From contig JAAWBZ010000033.1 in the NCBI GenBank assembly GCA_022792945.1, positions 34,066 to 98,065 on the forward strand: a stretch of DNA of 64,000 nt, in the 5' to 3' direction. The notes beneath the pieces are model-generated. The model had not been told where the DNA came from, ran no database searches, and was given only the letters and a program-made list of their open reading frames with translations. This document shows positions 17,820 to 26,051 of this stretch, in pieces (the stretch's first letter is position 1; every line of letters starts with the position of its first letter). The DNA is from Oscillospiraceae bacterium (lineage in GTDB: Bacteria > Bacillota > Clostridia > Oscillospirales > Oscillospiraceae). The translations under genes and the position numbers were made by a program.

Positions 17820-18770
17820 CTATTGTACCGCGTTCCGGCCTGGAACGCAAGTCCCCTGTTTCGCCGCCACGGCCCGGAGGACCGAAAGATATTCCTCCTG
17901 GCTGAGGTTTTCCGTCACCACCTCGAAATAAAGCCCCCCCAGCTGGAACTGCGCCTGGAACACGTGGCAGTATCCCGCGGGCTGGTTGGGTCCGTTCTCC
18001 ACCACGGTGTAGGGTCCGTAGGGCATGGAGCGGTGGCCCAGGAGCATGGACACGCCCGATACGGTGGAGTGCAGCTGCTCGTCCTCGAACACCAGCACGG
18101 CGCAGTGAAAGACGGGCTGGGTGCTGACAGTCATGGTGACGCTGCGCTCCAGAGGGTCGTATTCCTTGCTGCCGGGGTCTTCGCACCAGGAAAGGGCGAA
18201 CTGATCCCAGAGCACTCCCTCGGCGTCGCAGTAGAGCCACCGGCTGTCCGCGTCAAAGGCCGGCTCCAGCCCCGCCGGCAGCGCCTCCGGCCGGGGGTCC
18301 CAGCCCCAGTAGGCCAGGATCTGCTCCAGCGTCCATTCCTCCTGGTTCTGCTGCAGGATCTGCATCCGCTCCAGGCTGGGCGCGGCATCCGCCTGCTGGG
18401 TTTCGTCCAGCTCATGGATGTGGATCTCGTCCGGCGGCAGAGCGGGCGCCTCCGGCAGTTCGGGCGCTTCAGGTGTTTCGGACGGTTCGGCGGTCTCCGG
18501 CGCAGTCTCGGCCGGCGTCTCCCGCGGCTCGTCAATCGGCGGGGCGACCGCGGCAGGGCCGTCAGGGAGGGGTGCGGGCGTTTGGGGCGCCAGCCGCGGC
18601 AGCAGCGCCGCCCCCGCCAGCAGTACGACGGCAGCGGCCGCCGCGCTGGCCAGGTACCGCGCGGCAAAACGGCGGGGCTTTCGCGTCCGGATGCGGCGCA
18701 GCATGGTTTCGGCGTCCCAGTCGGGGACAGACGGGGCCGTCACCTGGCGGAAAAATTCATGGGTCTGCAT
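17820..18770 (-). CDS. Membrane-anchored anti-sigma-like protein
   Basis: A 316-residue protein: short cytoplasmic segment (MQTHEFFRQVTAPSVPDWDA), a basic patch, one transmembrane helix at about 39-60 (YLASAAAAAVVLLAGAALLP), a Pro/Glu-rich linker (residues ~65-115) and an extracellular domain of unknown fold rich in aromatic residues. Its start lies 2 nt below the stop of the ECF-type sigma factor, which makes an anti-sigma or signal-sensing role likely. It lacks an obvious zinc-binding HxxxCxxC motif, so it is not a classic ZAS-domain protein. Confidence 0.7.
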   Translation of the reverse strand: MQTHEFFRQVTAPSVPDWDAETMLRRIRTRKPRRFAARYLASAAAAAVVLLAGAALLPRLAPQTPAPLPDGPAAVAPPIDEPRETPAETAPETAEPSETPEAPELPEAPALPPDEIHIHELDETQQADAAPSLERMQILQQNQEEWTLEQILAYWGWDPRPEALPAGLEPAFDADSRWLYCDAEGVLWDQFALSWCEDPGSKEYDPLERSVTMTVSTQPVFHCAVLVFEDEQLHSTVSGVSMLLGHRSMPYGPYTVVENGPNQPAGYCHVFQAQFQLGGLYFEVVTENLSQEEYLSVLRAVAAKQGTCVPGRNAVQ

Positions 18771-18772
18771 GG

Positions 18773-19303
18773 TCAGCCACCTTTCTGGTCGGGGCCCAGG
18801 GCCGCACGCAGCTGAGCGATGGTGCGGTAGAGCCGGTTTTTTACAAAGGATTCGGACACCTCCAGAGCCTGGGCCGTCTCGGCCAGGGTCAGGTCCAGGG
18901 CAAAGTGGAGGCAGAAGATTTTGCGCGTCAGGGCCGGCTGGCGGGCCAGGGCTTCCCGGACCTGCTCCAGCAGCGCCTGGGTGACCAGCCGGTCGTCGAG
19001 CTCCGCCGGCGGGGCGGGCACGTCGCCGGACATATCCTCCAGGGAGAGCGGCTCGCACAGGACGCGGCGGGAATAGTGCCGGTGGAGCTGCTGCCGGGCC
19101 AGCTTTTTGACAAAAGCCGGCGGGTTTTCCACATAGCCGCCGCCGCGCCGGCGCAGGACGGCATACAGCTCGGCGTAGGTATCCTGAAACAGGTCCTGGA
19201 GTTCGGCGGGGTCGCCGCATTTGGCGGTGAGATAGATGAGAATCTGGCGGTGCGTCGCATTGTAAATAGCCTCAAACGCGGTGTCCGCCGCAGGCACGGT
19301 CAT
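18773..19303 (-). CDS. RNA polymerase sigma factor, ECF type
   Basis: A 176-residue sigma-70-family factor with region 2 (ILIYLTAKCGDPAELQDLFQ, DTYAELYAVL) and region 4 (LTRKIFCLHFALDLTLAETA, LEVSESFVKNRLYRTIAQLR). ECF length. AGGAGG precedes the ATG. It is cotranscribed with the membrane protein that follows (gap 2 nt), which is probably its regulator. The target promoters are unknown. Confidence 0.9.
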   Translation of the reverse strand: MTVPAADTAFEAIYNATHRQILIYLTAKCGDPAELQDLFQDTYAELYAVLRRRGGGYVENPPAFVKKLARQQLHRHYSRRVLCEPLSLEDMSGDVPAPPAELDDRLVTQALLEQVREALARQPALTRKIFCLHFALDLTLAETAQALEVSESFVKNRLYRTIAQLRAALGPDQKGG

Positions 19304-19679
19304 GGCATCGCCTCCTTTCGTACTATAAGCGGCACGCGGATGGGAAAAAGTTTCACCGCCGCGGGGAAAAATTTTCGGCCGCTATCGGGCGGCGGAGAAG
19401 CTATCCGTTCGGCCAGGTTGGCTCTATGGAAATCGCGGAACATACAAGGTCTGTTCCGGGGATCTTGCGACGAAGCAGGTCAAGGGATATCCCTGTCTTT
19501 ATAACAGACGGGGCAATCTGGAACATGCAAAATTTCTGTTTGCGGATAAGAGGTTGTAAAATAATCCCATTTTAATATAGCGCAAAACGGATTTTTCTGC
19601 AACCTCCGGCAGTTTTCGCGTTGACAGATTTGGGGATTTATTATACTATAGACTTATCCAAAATTAGGAGGTTCATTTT
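19304..19679. other. 376-bp intergenic region, AT-rich towards its right end
   Basis: No gene seen. The left part (19340-19400) has short GC hairpins (GCCGC...GCGGC). The right part is AT-rich and ends in the promoter at 19621-19649 for the small ORF. It marks the left border of the decayed insertion island. Confidence 0.6.
19621..19649 (+). promoter_or_regulatory. Promoter of the 66-residue protein gene
   Basis: TTGACA, 17-bp spacer, TACTAT (or TATACT at 15 bp); 30 nt above the start codon. Confidence 0.6.
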
Positions 19680-19880
19680 ATGCCCACACAAAAGCCGGTC
19701 GCAGAGCGCGTTGCGCTGATCGACCAGAAAATTGAGAAGAAAAAGAGAGAGATTGCGGCACTGGAACAGCAGAAAAACAAGCTGCTGCATCCTGTGAATA
19801 TGCGGACCGTCATGACCAAAGCCAAGGAGGCCGGTATGACGCCGGAGGAGATTGCGGAGAAGCTGGGAATCGAGGTTTGA
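19680..19880 (+). CDS. Small coiled-coil protein, unknown function
   Basis: A 66-residue charged protein: a coiled-coil half (ALIDQKIEKKKREIAALEQQ, then KNKLL) followed by a short segment ending MTPEEIAEKLGI, which reads like an isolated helix-turn-helix or H-NS-like tail. AGGAGG sits 9 nt above the ATG. It has its own promoter and a perfect 17-bp terminator, so it is probably expressed. Proteins of this kind are common near mobile elements; the adjacent transposase scars fit that. Lower GC than its neighbours. Confidence 0.65.
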   Translation: MPTQKPVAERVALIDQKIEKKKREIAALEQQKNKLLHPVNMRTVMTKAKEAGMTPEEIAEKLGIEV

Positions 19881-19886
19881 ATCTGT

Positions 19887-19924
19887 AAGACGCCGAATGT
19901 ATCACAAGATACATTCGGCGTCTT
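19887..19924 (+). terminator. Terminator-like perfect hairpin
   Basis: 17-bp perfect stem AAGACGCCGAATGTATC / GATACATTCGGCGTCTT with an ACAA loop. Only a short T-run follows, so efficiency is uncertain. Confidence 0.65.
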
Positions 19925-19940
19925 GGCTGTGACTGCGCCG

Positions 19941-20270
19941 TTAACTCGCTTCCCAGCCCGCAAAAATTGCAGACCGAATAGCATGCTTTCCATGTCGCAG
20001 CAACCGGAATTTCGTTGGGGGATTGCTCCTGAAGGCGTGCTTTCCGGACTCATCCACCGCCGGATCAACACCGGCAAAGCTCACAATGGAGCTGCGCTTT
20101 GAGAACCGGCGGACATCGCCAATCTCCGCCATCAACGGGACGGCACCGGTTTCGCCCACACCGTACATGGCCCGGACGGTTTCATGCTCCGGAAGCTGCC
20201 GGGCCAGCACAGCCTTGGCGGAGGTCAACTCCCTTGCGGTAGTAATGCGCAGCTTGGTGTTGCTGTTTGA
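19941..20270 (-). pseudogene. IS110-family transposase, C-terminal remnant
   Basis: About 105 residues similar to the C-terminal (transposase_20) part of IS110 transposases: LARQLPEHETVRAMYGVG, PLMAEIGDVRRF, SIVSFAGVDPAVDESGKH. The N-terminal RuvC-like DEDD domain is absent and the end (KFRLLRHGKHAIRS) is degraded. No element ends were recognised. It is fused in frame to the IS5-type fragment upstream, so two elements decayed into each other. Confidence 0.75.
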
Positions 20271-20279
20271 TCCTGTCAA

Positions 20280-20476
20280 TATCAGCAGACACATACTAAT
20301 AAAGATTCTGACTGGTATGCCATTCGCATCCACGGCCACATGTATTTTGGTGTTGAACCCCCTTTTGTTCTGGACATATCCTGGTTACCGCCCTTTGCTC
20401 CTGCCGCATGAGCAGGAAGCTTCCATTTCTTGCCCCTCTGCTTTCTTTTTTTGTTTGCTTCCATTATATCACACAC
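20280..20476 (-). pseudogene. IS5-family transposase remnant, frameshifted
   Basis: HAAGAKGGNQDMSRTKGG followed, after a one-base frame change near 20350, by NTKIHVAVDANGIPVRIFI, together forming the conserved middle of IS5-type DDE transposases. Both the start and the catalytic C-terminal part are missing. It is directly followed by the IS110 remnant. Confidence 0.7.
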
Positions 20477-21070
20477 TATCTGCGTTACCCCTCCCCCATT
20501 CTGCTTCCCCCGGCCTCCATACTAACAAGACACCCGGGAGAAGCAAAAATGCCCACCAAAGGCAGGCATTTCATGGAAAAGAGCGCAAAAAATAGAGGCC
20601 GCTTCGCTCTCACAAAACGACCCCTATTCGTCTAATTTGTTTGCTCCGTCAATGGCAGCCTCGACAATGGGCAGATACTTTTCCGGGCATAGCTTCAATT
20701 TGTGGCTGACGCTGAGCGCTATCCTCTCCGATAAGATCAGGACTGAAACAGCGTTCACCGGCAGGCGGCAAATCCATACCAACCGCAGCATAACATAGGG
20801 ATTGGAGTGTTCGGGAGCCTTTTGACTGCGCTTTTCCAAACAGGATTAGGCACGGGCATCTGGTTTGTCATCCCTTATGGTTGGGGTATTTGTTTTTCTT
20901 CTTACGTTCTGGAAACGACCTTTGGCCTAATGCCGCCAGACAGAATAGGTATGGACTTTGACATCACCCTTTGCATATTGTCAACTTGTGCTATAATTAG
21001 GAATTGCAGTCCTCTGGTTTTCCAGATATAGCGGAAATCGGTCGTCCGATTGAGCGTGGAGGTAGAGCTG
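20477..21070. other. 594-bp AT-richer stretch without a recognisable gene
   Basis: Only short ORFs; the longest (minus, 20624-20839, 71 codons) ends with CPEKYLPIVEAAIDGANKLD but matches no family I know and has no clear ribosome site. A TATAAT box at 20992-20997 could serve the yccF remnant. The region looks like insertion debris between the transposase scars and the kinase gene. Confidence 0.5.
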
Positions 21071-21190
21071 ATGAATTGGTTGGGCAATATTATTTGGTTC
21101 TTGTGCTGCGGACTGTGGCAGGGAATTTCCTGGCTGATTGCCGGTGTTTTATGGCGCATTACCATTGGTATTCTGAGCTTTCGCCGGCCC
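21071..21190 (+). pseudogene. yccF (DUF307) 5' remnant
   Basis: Starts with a good ribosome site (GGAGG, 8 nt) and reads NWLGNIIWFLCCGLWQGISW then LIAGVLWRITI, the first half of a YccF inner-membrane domain. After about residue 32 the similarity stops and the frame runs into the pyridoxamine kinase gene in another register. A full family member has about 120 residues, so this is a truncated copy. Confidence 0.65.
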
Positions 21191-21218
21191 GCGCGGTGCT
21201 TCGCGGCTGTCAGGCGGC

Positions 21219-21247
21219 TTGCGTTCCGGGGCGGAACGTGGTATGAT
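21219..21247 (+). promoter_or_regulatory. Promoter of the pyridoxamine kinase gene
   Basis: TTGCGT, 17-bp spacer, TATGAT with extended TGG. It lies inside the longer alternative reading frame, which supports the downstream start at 21282. Confidence 0.6.
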
Positions 21248-21281
21248 GATGCAGAATTGGACTGCGGGGGGGATAGAGGCT

Positions 21282-22121
21282 ATGAAACGAATCGTCAGCA
21301 TCCAGGATATCTCCTGCCTGGGCCGGTGCTCGCTGACGGCGGCGCTGCCGGTGATCTCGGCCATGGGGGTGGAGTGCGCGGTGCTGCCCACGGCGGTGCT
21401 GTCCACCCACACGGCCTTCCCCGGCTTCACCTGCCGGGACCTCACCGACCAGCTTGCGCCGGTGGCGGACCACTGGGCCGCCCAGGGCATCCGCTTCGAC
21501 GCCATCTACACCGGCTACCTGGCCTCGGCGGCCCAGGCGGAGGCGGTCTGCCAGTTCTTCGACCGGTTCAAGACCCCCGATACGCTGCTGTTCGTGGACC
21601 CGGCCATGGCGGACAACGGACGGCCCTATGCGGGCTTTGACGCGGACTTTCCCCGGGCCATGGCCCGGGTCTGCGCCCGGGCGGACGTGATCGTGCCCAA
21701 CCTGACCGAGGCCTGTCTCCTGACGGGGACGGCATACCGGACGGCGTATGGGGAGGATGATCTCCGCGGGCTGCTGCAAGCTCTGGCGGCGCTGGGGCCG
21801 CGGTACGCGGCGATCACCGGCGTGCGCCTGGCCCCGGGGCAGCTGGGCGTCCTGGCCTACGACCGGGCGGAGGACCGCTTTTTTGCCCACGCGGGCGAGC
21901 ACATCCCCGCCAGCTTCCACGGCACCGGAGACGTGTTCGCCTCGGCCTGCGTGGGCGGGCTGATGAACGGCCTGGACCTGGCGGCGGCGCTGGCGCTGGC
22001 GGCGGACTTCACGGTGGAGTGCATCCGCCGCACGGAGCGCACCCCGGACAACTGGTACGGCGTGGAGTTCGAGCGGGCGCTCCCCTATCTGGTGCGCCGC
22101 GTCGAAGATCTGCGCCCATGA
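21282..22121 (+). CDS. Pyridoxamine/pyridoxal kinase (ribokinase superfamily)
   Basis: A 279-residue PfkB/ribokinase-fold kinase that phosphorylates B6 vitamers. RIVSIQDISCLGRCSLTAAL at the N-terminus, VDPAMADNG, VPNLTEACLLTG and the anion-hole/catalytic GTGDVFAS motif are those of clostridial pyridoxamine kinases. The ATG at 21282 is chosen over upstream in-frame ATGs because the promoter at 21219-21247 would otherwise be inside the gene. Monocistronic, with its own terminator. Confidence 0.9.
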   Translation: MKRIVSIQDISCLGRCSLTAALPVISAMGVECAVLPTAVLSTHTAFPGFTCRDLTDQLAPVADHWAAQGIRFDAIYTGYLASAAQAEAVCQFFDRFKTPDTLLFVDPAMADNGRPYAGFDADFPRAMARVCARADVIVPNLTEACLLTGTAYRTAYGEDDLRGLLQALAALGPRYAAITGVRLAPGQLGVLAYDRAEDRFFAHAGEHIPASFHGTGDVFASACVGGLMNGLDLAAALALAADFTVECIRRTERTPDNWYGVEFERALPYLVRRVEDLRP

Positions 22122-22125
22122 GATA

Positions 22126-22157
22126 CCCCGCCGGCCAAAGCCGGCGGGGGTTTTTAT
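22126..22157 (+). terminator. Intrinsic terminator of the pyridoxamine kinase gene
   Basis: 10-bp stem CCCCGCCGGC / GCCGGCGGGG, CAAA loop, then GTTTTTAT. Shared with the convergent TIM-barrel gene. Confidence 0.88.
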
Positions 22158-22162
22158 ACAGA

Positions 22163-23068
22163 TCACTCGAACCGCGGCGAGATGGAGTCCAGCAGCGGCA
22201 GTTGCACCGGATTTCGCCGGACGTCCTCGTAATACCGCCGCAGATTGTCCACCGACATCCCGATGCCGAAGGAGATGGGCTCCATGGCCGCGTACTCCAG
22301 GGAGTACCACCCGTCGTAGCCGATCTGCGCCAGCAGGCGGAACACCGCCGGGAAATTCACCACGCCGTGCCCCGCGATGGTGTCCCGCAGGTAGTCGCCC
22401 GCCCGCGTCACATACCAGCCGGCCCCCGGGCACGGCCCGTTTCCGGGCTTGCGGAGGTAGTCCTTCAGGTGCACATGGACGATCCGGCTGGAAAAATGGC
22501 CGATGAACTGCTCGGCTGTCTCGTCCACAAAGCAGATGTTCCCCACATCCGCCACCACGCCGAAGGGCGCGTCCCCCAGGGCCTCCGCCAGGCGCCGGAA
22601 CGCGCCGCAGCCGTTGAAGCACATCCCCTGATCCTCGTATACGCACAAAACCCCGCGGTCCGCCGCGTAGAAGCACAGCTCCCGCACCAGCGGCACGGCC
22701 CGGACCAGCGACTGAGCAAAGTCCGCCTCCCCCCGCCGTGGGAGGACCAGCGGCGGGTGGATGGTGTGGTGGAAGTAGGGGCTTCCCATAGCCGCAGCCT
22801 GGTCGATCCGGTGGCGCATCTGCGCCAGCACCGCCGCGCTGTCCGGCCCCAGCAGCTCGCAGCCGGTGGAGTAGCAGCTCACCGCCAGCCCCTTGTCCCG
22901 GATGTACGCGCCCACGCGCCGCGCCTCGTCCACAGTCTCCAGGCCGGCACAGGGGAACGGCTCGATGGCCCCAAAGCCCTGCGCCGCGGCCCGGTCGATC
23001 ACCTCACAGACGCTGACGCCCTGCTCAAAAAGAGGGCCGTAACTGCACAAAAACGCGCTGATCTTCAT
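22163..23068 (-). CDS. Sugar phosphate isomerase/epimerase (xylose-isomerase-like TIM barrel)
   Basis: A 301-residue AP-endonuclease-2/xylose-isomerase-type TIM barrel. FGAIEPFPC, VYEDQGMC, GVVADVGNICF, HVHLKDY and GWYSLEY carry the Glu/Asp/His metal ligands expected of the fold. It probably isomerises or epimerises a keto-sugar or inositol derivative. It stands alone, with no sugar transport or kinase genes adjacent, so the substrate is open. AAGGAG precedes the ATG at 23068. Confidence 0.85.
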   Translation of the reverse strand: MKISAFLCSYGPLFEQGVSVCEVIDRAAAQGFGAIEPFPCAGLETVDEARRVGAYIRDKGLAVSCYSTGCELLGPDSAAVLAQMRHRIDQAAAMGSPYFHHTIHPPLVLPRRGEADFAQSLVRAVPLVRELCFYAADRGVLCVYEDQGMCFNGCGAFRRLAEALGDAPFGVVADVGNICFVDETAEQFIGHFSSRIVHVHLKDYLRKPGNGPCPGAGWYVTRAGDYLRDTIAGHGVVNFPAVFRLLAQIGYDGWYSLEYAAMEPISFGIGMSVDNLRRYYEDVRRNPVQLPLLDSISPRFE

Positions 23069-23443
23069 GTCGGTCTCTCCTTCCGTCTCTCGGCAGTTTC
23101 CTTACCGCTATTGTAGCATACTTTGCCCCGATTCCAACGGTCTGATTTTATAATTTCTGCCGGAATATTTAAGGGATCAGTCCTCCGGTGAAGCGGCAGG
23201 GAAACGATCCCTGCGGCAAGCGCACACCACCGGGCGGGCGTCCGCAGGACGGCAGCCGGCGAAAAACAAAAACTTTATCCGAATTTGATTGCATTTTGCC
23301 GGAAATTTCGTTATGTTAGATGTAGCCAGACAATTCCGCCCGCGGGGCGGTTGAAATCTTACTTTTTGCCAATACTAACCCCGATAGACCGGAAAGAAGC
23401 GCAGTTTCGGTCTGCCGCGCTGGCGCGCGGGAAAGGAGCCAAT
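23069..23443. other. 375-bp divergent intergenic region
   Basis: No gene. It holds GC hairpins at 23190-23255 (GGGAAACGATCCC; CGTCCGCAGGACG) next to GCCGGCGAAAAAC, a possible distant relative of the palindromic repeat, then an AT-rich stretch (23270-23345) that should contain the promoter of the histidine-kinase-like gene. Confidence 0.45.
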
Positions 23444-24553
23444 ATGCAGAATTATCCACTGCCGCCAGAGTCCGGAACCCTGGACCTGCTGGCGCAGCCC
23501 GTCCTCCATGTGGCGGAGGAGCGGATCATATTCCGCAACAGTGCGGCGGCCCTGCTGCTGCCGGACCAGCTGGAGGTCCAGGGCCTGCTGGACGAGGAAA
23601 ACCTGGAGGCCTACCGCGCCCATGACGGCCGCTCGCTGCTGTCGCTGACGCTCCGCCTGGGCGGGCGGCCCTTCCACGCGGCGGTGCGGCGCGAGGCGGG
23701 CCGCGACGTGTTCGTGGCCCAGGCGCAGCCGCGCTTTGAGACGCTGCGGCCTGACACCCTGACCATCCTCGCCCAGAACGTCCGGCGGGAGCTGGCGGAG
23801 CTGTTCGACGCGGCCCATGTGCTGCTGCCGGCGGTGGAGGAGCTGGAAAAGCCCCGTCTCCAGCGGCAGACGGCCCGGATGAATAAGAGCCTTTATACGC
23901 TGCTGCGCCTCTCGGCCAACCTCTCGGACGTGGGCCGCTGCATGGCCGGGGAGAGCTGCCTGCGCCTGGAGGGCGTGGAGCTGGCGGGATTCCTGGATGG
24001 GCTGTGCGCCGGAGCCGCGCCGCTGTGCGCGCAGATGGGCGTGGAGCTGGTCTACCGCCGGCCCCAGGCGGTGCTGGTGACGGCGGACCCGCAGTATCTG
24101 GAGCGGGCGGTTTTGAACCTGCTCTCCAATGCCCTGCGCTTCACGCCCCGGGGCGGACAGATCTCGGTGAGCCTGGAGGCCGGCCCGGCCCGGGTATACC
24201 TGCGCATCCACGACAGCGGCGAGGGCATCGCGCCGGCGGAAATGGCGGGGATTTTCAACCGCTATGAGCGCGGCGCCGCTGCGCCCGGGGATCCCCGCGG
24301 CCGGGCGGGGCTGGGCCTGCCGCTGGCGCAGCTGGTTTCGCAGCTGCACGGCGGCACGGTGGTGGTCAGCTCCGGGCCGGAGGGCGGCACGACAGTGACG
24401 ATGTCGGTGGCCCGGCGCCTCCCGGCGGGGGACGCCGAGGGCTTTTGCAGCCCCATCCGCCGCATGGACTACGCCGGCGGCTATGATCACGCGCTCCTGG
24501 AGCTGTCCGACGCCCTGCCGCTGGAGCTGTTTGACAGCGTGGATATTAATTGA
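23444..24553 (+). CDS. Histidine-kinase-like ATPase lacking the phospho-acceptor histidine
   Basis: A 369-residue soluble protein (no membrane helix). The C-terminal HATPase_c domain is intact: N-box NLLSNALRF (225-233), G1 DSGEGIAP (257-264), G2 GRAGLGLPLAQ. The preceding DHp-like helix reads ILAQNVRRELAELF where active kinases have NVSHELRTPL, so the histidine is Arg115. The N-terminal ~95 residues look PAS-like. It cannot autophosphorylate at the usual site; it may act as an ATP-binding regulator or phosphatase-like partner. The ATG at 23444 has AAAGGAG upstream. No response regulator is adjacent. Confidence 0.8.
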   Translation: MQNYPLPPESGTLDLLAQPVLHVAEERIIFRNSAAALLLPDQLEVQGLLDEENLEAYRAHDGRSLLSLTLRLGGRPFHAAVRREAGRDVFVAQAQPRFETLRPDTLTILAQNVRRELAELFDAAHVLLPAVEELEKPRLQRQTARMNKSLYTLLRLSANLSDVGRCMAGESCLRLEGVELAGFLDGLCAGAAPLCAQMGVELVYRRPQAVLVTADPQYLERAVLNLLSNALRFTPRGGQISVSLEAGPARVYLRIHDSGEGIAPAEMAGIFNRYERGAAAPGDPRGRAGLGLPLAQLVSQLHGGTVVVSSGPEGGTTVTMSVARRLPAGDAEGFCSPIRRMDYAGGYDHALLELSDALPLELFDSVDIN

Positions 24554-24564
24554 GCATTGCTCCC

Positions 24565-24590
24565 CTCCCGCCCAAGCGGCGGGAGATTTT
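24565..24590 (+). terminator. Intrinsic terminator after the kinase-like gene
   Basis: 8-bp stem CTCCCGCC / GGCGGGAG, 5-nt loop, then ATTTTTG. Confidence 0.8.
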
Positions 24591-24658
24591 TGCTGCCAGC
24601 GTCGCGCGCTGTGGCGAAGGCGGCGGGGCAGAGCGTGATCCGTTCAACAGAGATTGCG

Positions 24659-24687
24659 CGGCCTTTGAAAAGGCCGGCGAAGCTTTT
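24659..24687. repeat. Palindromic interspersed repeat, inverted short copy
   Basis: Reverse complement is AAAAGCTTCGCCGG plus CCTTTTCAAAGGCCG, matching the first 29 bases of the copy at 16907 at all but one position, in opposite orientation. Confidence 0.65.
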
Positions 24688-24745
24688 GACGGTTAAGCCT
24701 TGGGCGTTCTTGGCCGATATACATGAAAAAGAGGGGGAGTGTGCC

Positions 24746-25216
24746 ATGAAGATCACGCGTGTCAACAAGGCCGGCGTCCGCCAGACCATTGGGCCGGAGC
24801 GGGAGGTCAAAAAGGACGCCGTTTCCAGGAGCGCCGCCGACCAGGTGCTGCTCTCCAGCGCCGCCGTGCGCCGTCTGGAGGCCCGGCCCACAGGCGGCGC
24901 GGCCCTCAGCAGCCTCACGCCCGACCGAAAAACCCAGGCCCGCTGCCGCAAAATCGCCGCCCGCATCCGCGCCGGCGACCATGTGCCCCCCGAAGACCGG
25001 AAATATCTGGAGCAGTACGACGCCATGGGCTACCAGCTGGCCATGGCCACCCGCCACGTCAAGGAACGCCCCAGGCACTGGGACAGTGTTGTCAGGGACG
25101 CCCACAAGCCCAGCGCCGACGGCGTCGCCGCCGTCCTGGCGCCCCAGAGCCACAGCTCCGGCGGCGACCCCCGCCGCGGCCGCGGCACACCGTCCAGGGA
25201 GGAGGAGGAAGCGTGA
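24746..25216 (+). CDS. Hypothetical protein coupled to coaX
   Basis: A 156-residue basic, soluble protein of no recognised family: MKITRVNKAGVRQTIG at the start, a helical central segment (CRKIAARIRAGDHVPPEDRK) and a disordered Ser/Gly/Arg/Glu tail. The central helix pair is loosely reminiscent of anti-sigma FlgM-like proteins, but I do not claim this. The ATG at 24746 has GGGGGAG upstream; an in-frame extension to 24557 would cover the terminator and repeat. The stop overlaps the coaX start (GTGA), so the two are translationally coupled. Confidence 0.6.
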   Translation: MKITRVNKAGVRQTIGPEREVKKDAVSRSAADQVLLSSAAVRRLEARPTGGAALSSLTPDRKTQARCRKIAARIRAGDHVPPEDRKYLEQYDAMGYQLAMATRHVKERPRHWDSVVRDAHKPSADGVAAVLAPQSHSSGGDPRRGRGTPSREEEEA

Positions 25217-26001
25217 TCCTGACCATCGACGTGGGCAACACCACCACCGCTGTCGGCCTCCTGGAGGACGACGGCCGCCGGGTGTTCCGCTCCAGCGTGG
25301 ACACCGCCGTCCACTGCTCGGCGGACCACTACGCCGTGGAGCTGCTCAGCGTGTTTCTCCTCAACGGCGCGGACATCCATGCCGTCTCCGGGGCTATGAT
25401 CTCCTGCGTGGTGCCGCCGCTGGAGCGCAGCCTCGCCGCCGCCGTGACACGGCTGACCGGAAAGGCTCCGCTGGTGGTGGGGCCGGGCATCCGCACGGGC
25501 CTGAACATCCGTTCGGACCTCCACAACCAGCTGGGCGGCGACATCGTGGCCTCCTCTGTGGCGGCCATGGCCCGCTACCCCGGCCCGCTGATCGTCATCG
25601 ACCTGGGGACCGCCACCACCTTTTCCCTGCTGCGGGAGGGGGTATACGAGGGCTGCGCGATCCTGCCCGGCGTCCGCCTGGGGCTGGAGGCCCTGTCTGA
25701 CCGGGCCGCGGAGCTGCCCCATATCTCCATTGAGACGCCCCCTGGGCCCCTGGGCCGCAACACCATCGACGCCATGCGCGCCGGCGTGCTCTACGGCAAC
25801 GCGGGGATGGTGGACAGCATGATTGACCGCTTTGAGGACGCCTGCGGCCAGCCGGCGGCGACGGTGGTGGCCACCGGCGGCAACGCACCGCTGATCCTGC
25901 CCCACTGCCGCCGGAGGATCGTCCACGATCCGGAGCTCTTACAGCAGGGGCTGTATCTGCTCTACCAGAAGAACTGCGGCCGCGACGGGCGGCGGCGCTG
26001 A
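25213..26001 (+). CDS. coaX: Type III pantothenate kinase
   Basis: A 262-residue CoaX-type kinase, first step of CoA synthesis from pantothenate. LTIDVGNTTTAVGLLE (phosphate 1 motif), GADIVAS-type GGDIVASSVAA, DLGTATTFSLL (phosphate 2), GCAILPGVRLGLEALSDRAA and ATGGNAPL (adenosine motif) are all present. It starts with GTG at 25213, 6 nt after GGAGGAGG and overlapping the previous gene's TGA. An ECF S-component gene follows. Confidence 0.95.
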   Translation: MILTIDVGNTTTAVGLLEDDGRRVFRSSVDTAVHCSADHYAVELLSVFLLNGADIHAVSGAMISCVVPPLERSLAAAVTRLTGKAPLVVGPGIRTGLNIRSDLHNQLGGDIVASSVAAMARYPGPLIVIDLGTATTFSLLREGVYEGCAILPGVRLGLEALSDRAAELPHISIETPPGPLGRNTIDAMRAGVLYGNAGMVDSMIDRFEDACGQPAATVVATGGNAPLILPHCRRRIVHDPELLQQGLYLLYQKNCGRDGRRR

Positions 26002-26011
26002 AGGTTTTTTC

Positions 26012-26036
26012 GCCGGGGACCTTGCAAGTCCCCGGC
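26012..26036 (+). terminator. Hairpin terminator after coaX
   Basis: 9-bp stem GCCGGGGAC / GTCCCCGGC with a 7-nt loop, then TTCTCGTGTT. The loop and right arm overlap the -35 region of the next promoter. Confidence 0.55.
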
Positions 26037-26051
26037 TTCTCGTGTTATAAT
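26022..26051 (+). promoter_or_regulatory. Promoter of the ECF S-component gene
   Basis: TTGCAA, 18-bp spacer, TATAAT with extended TGT. It leaves a leader of about 130 nt before the start codon; that leader has a GCCCG/CGGGC-bounded hairpin (26058-26095) but no riboswitch I recognise. Confidence 0.6.

Noticed and set aside
20624..20839. 71-codon minus-strand ORF in the insertion island
   Set aside because: No ribosome site, no family, inside decayed DNA; mentioned only as debris.
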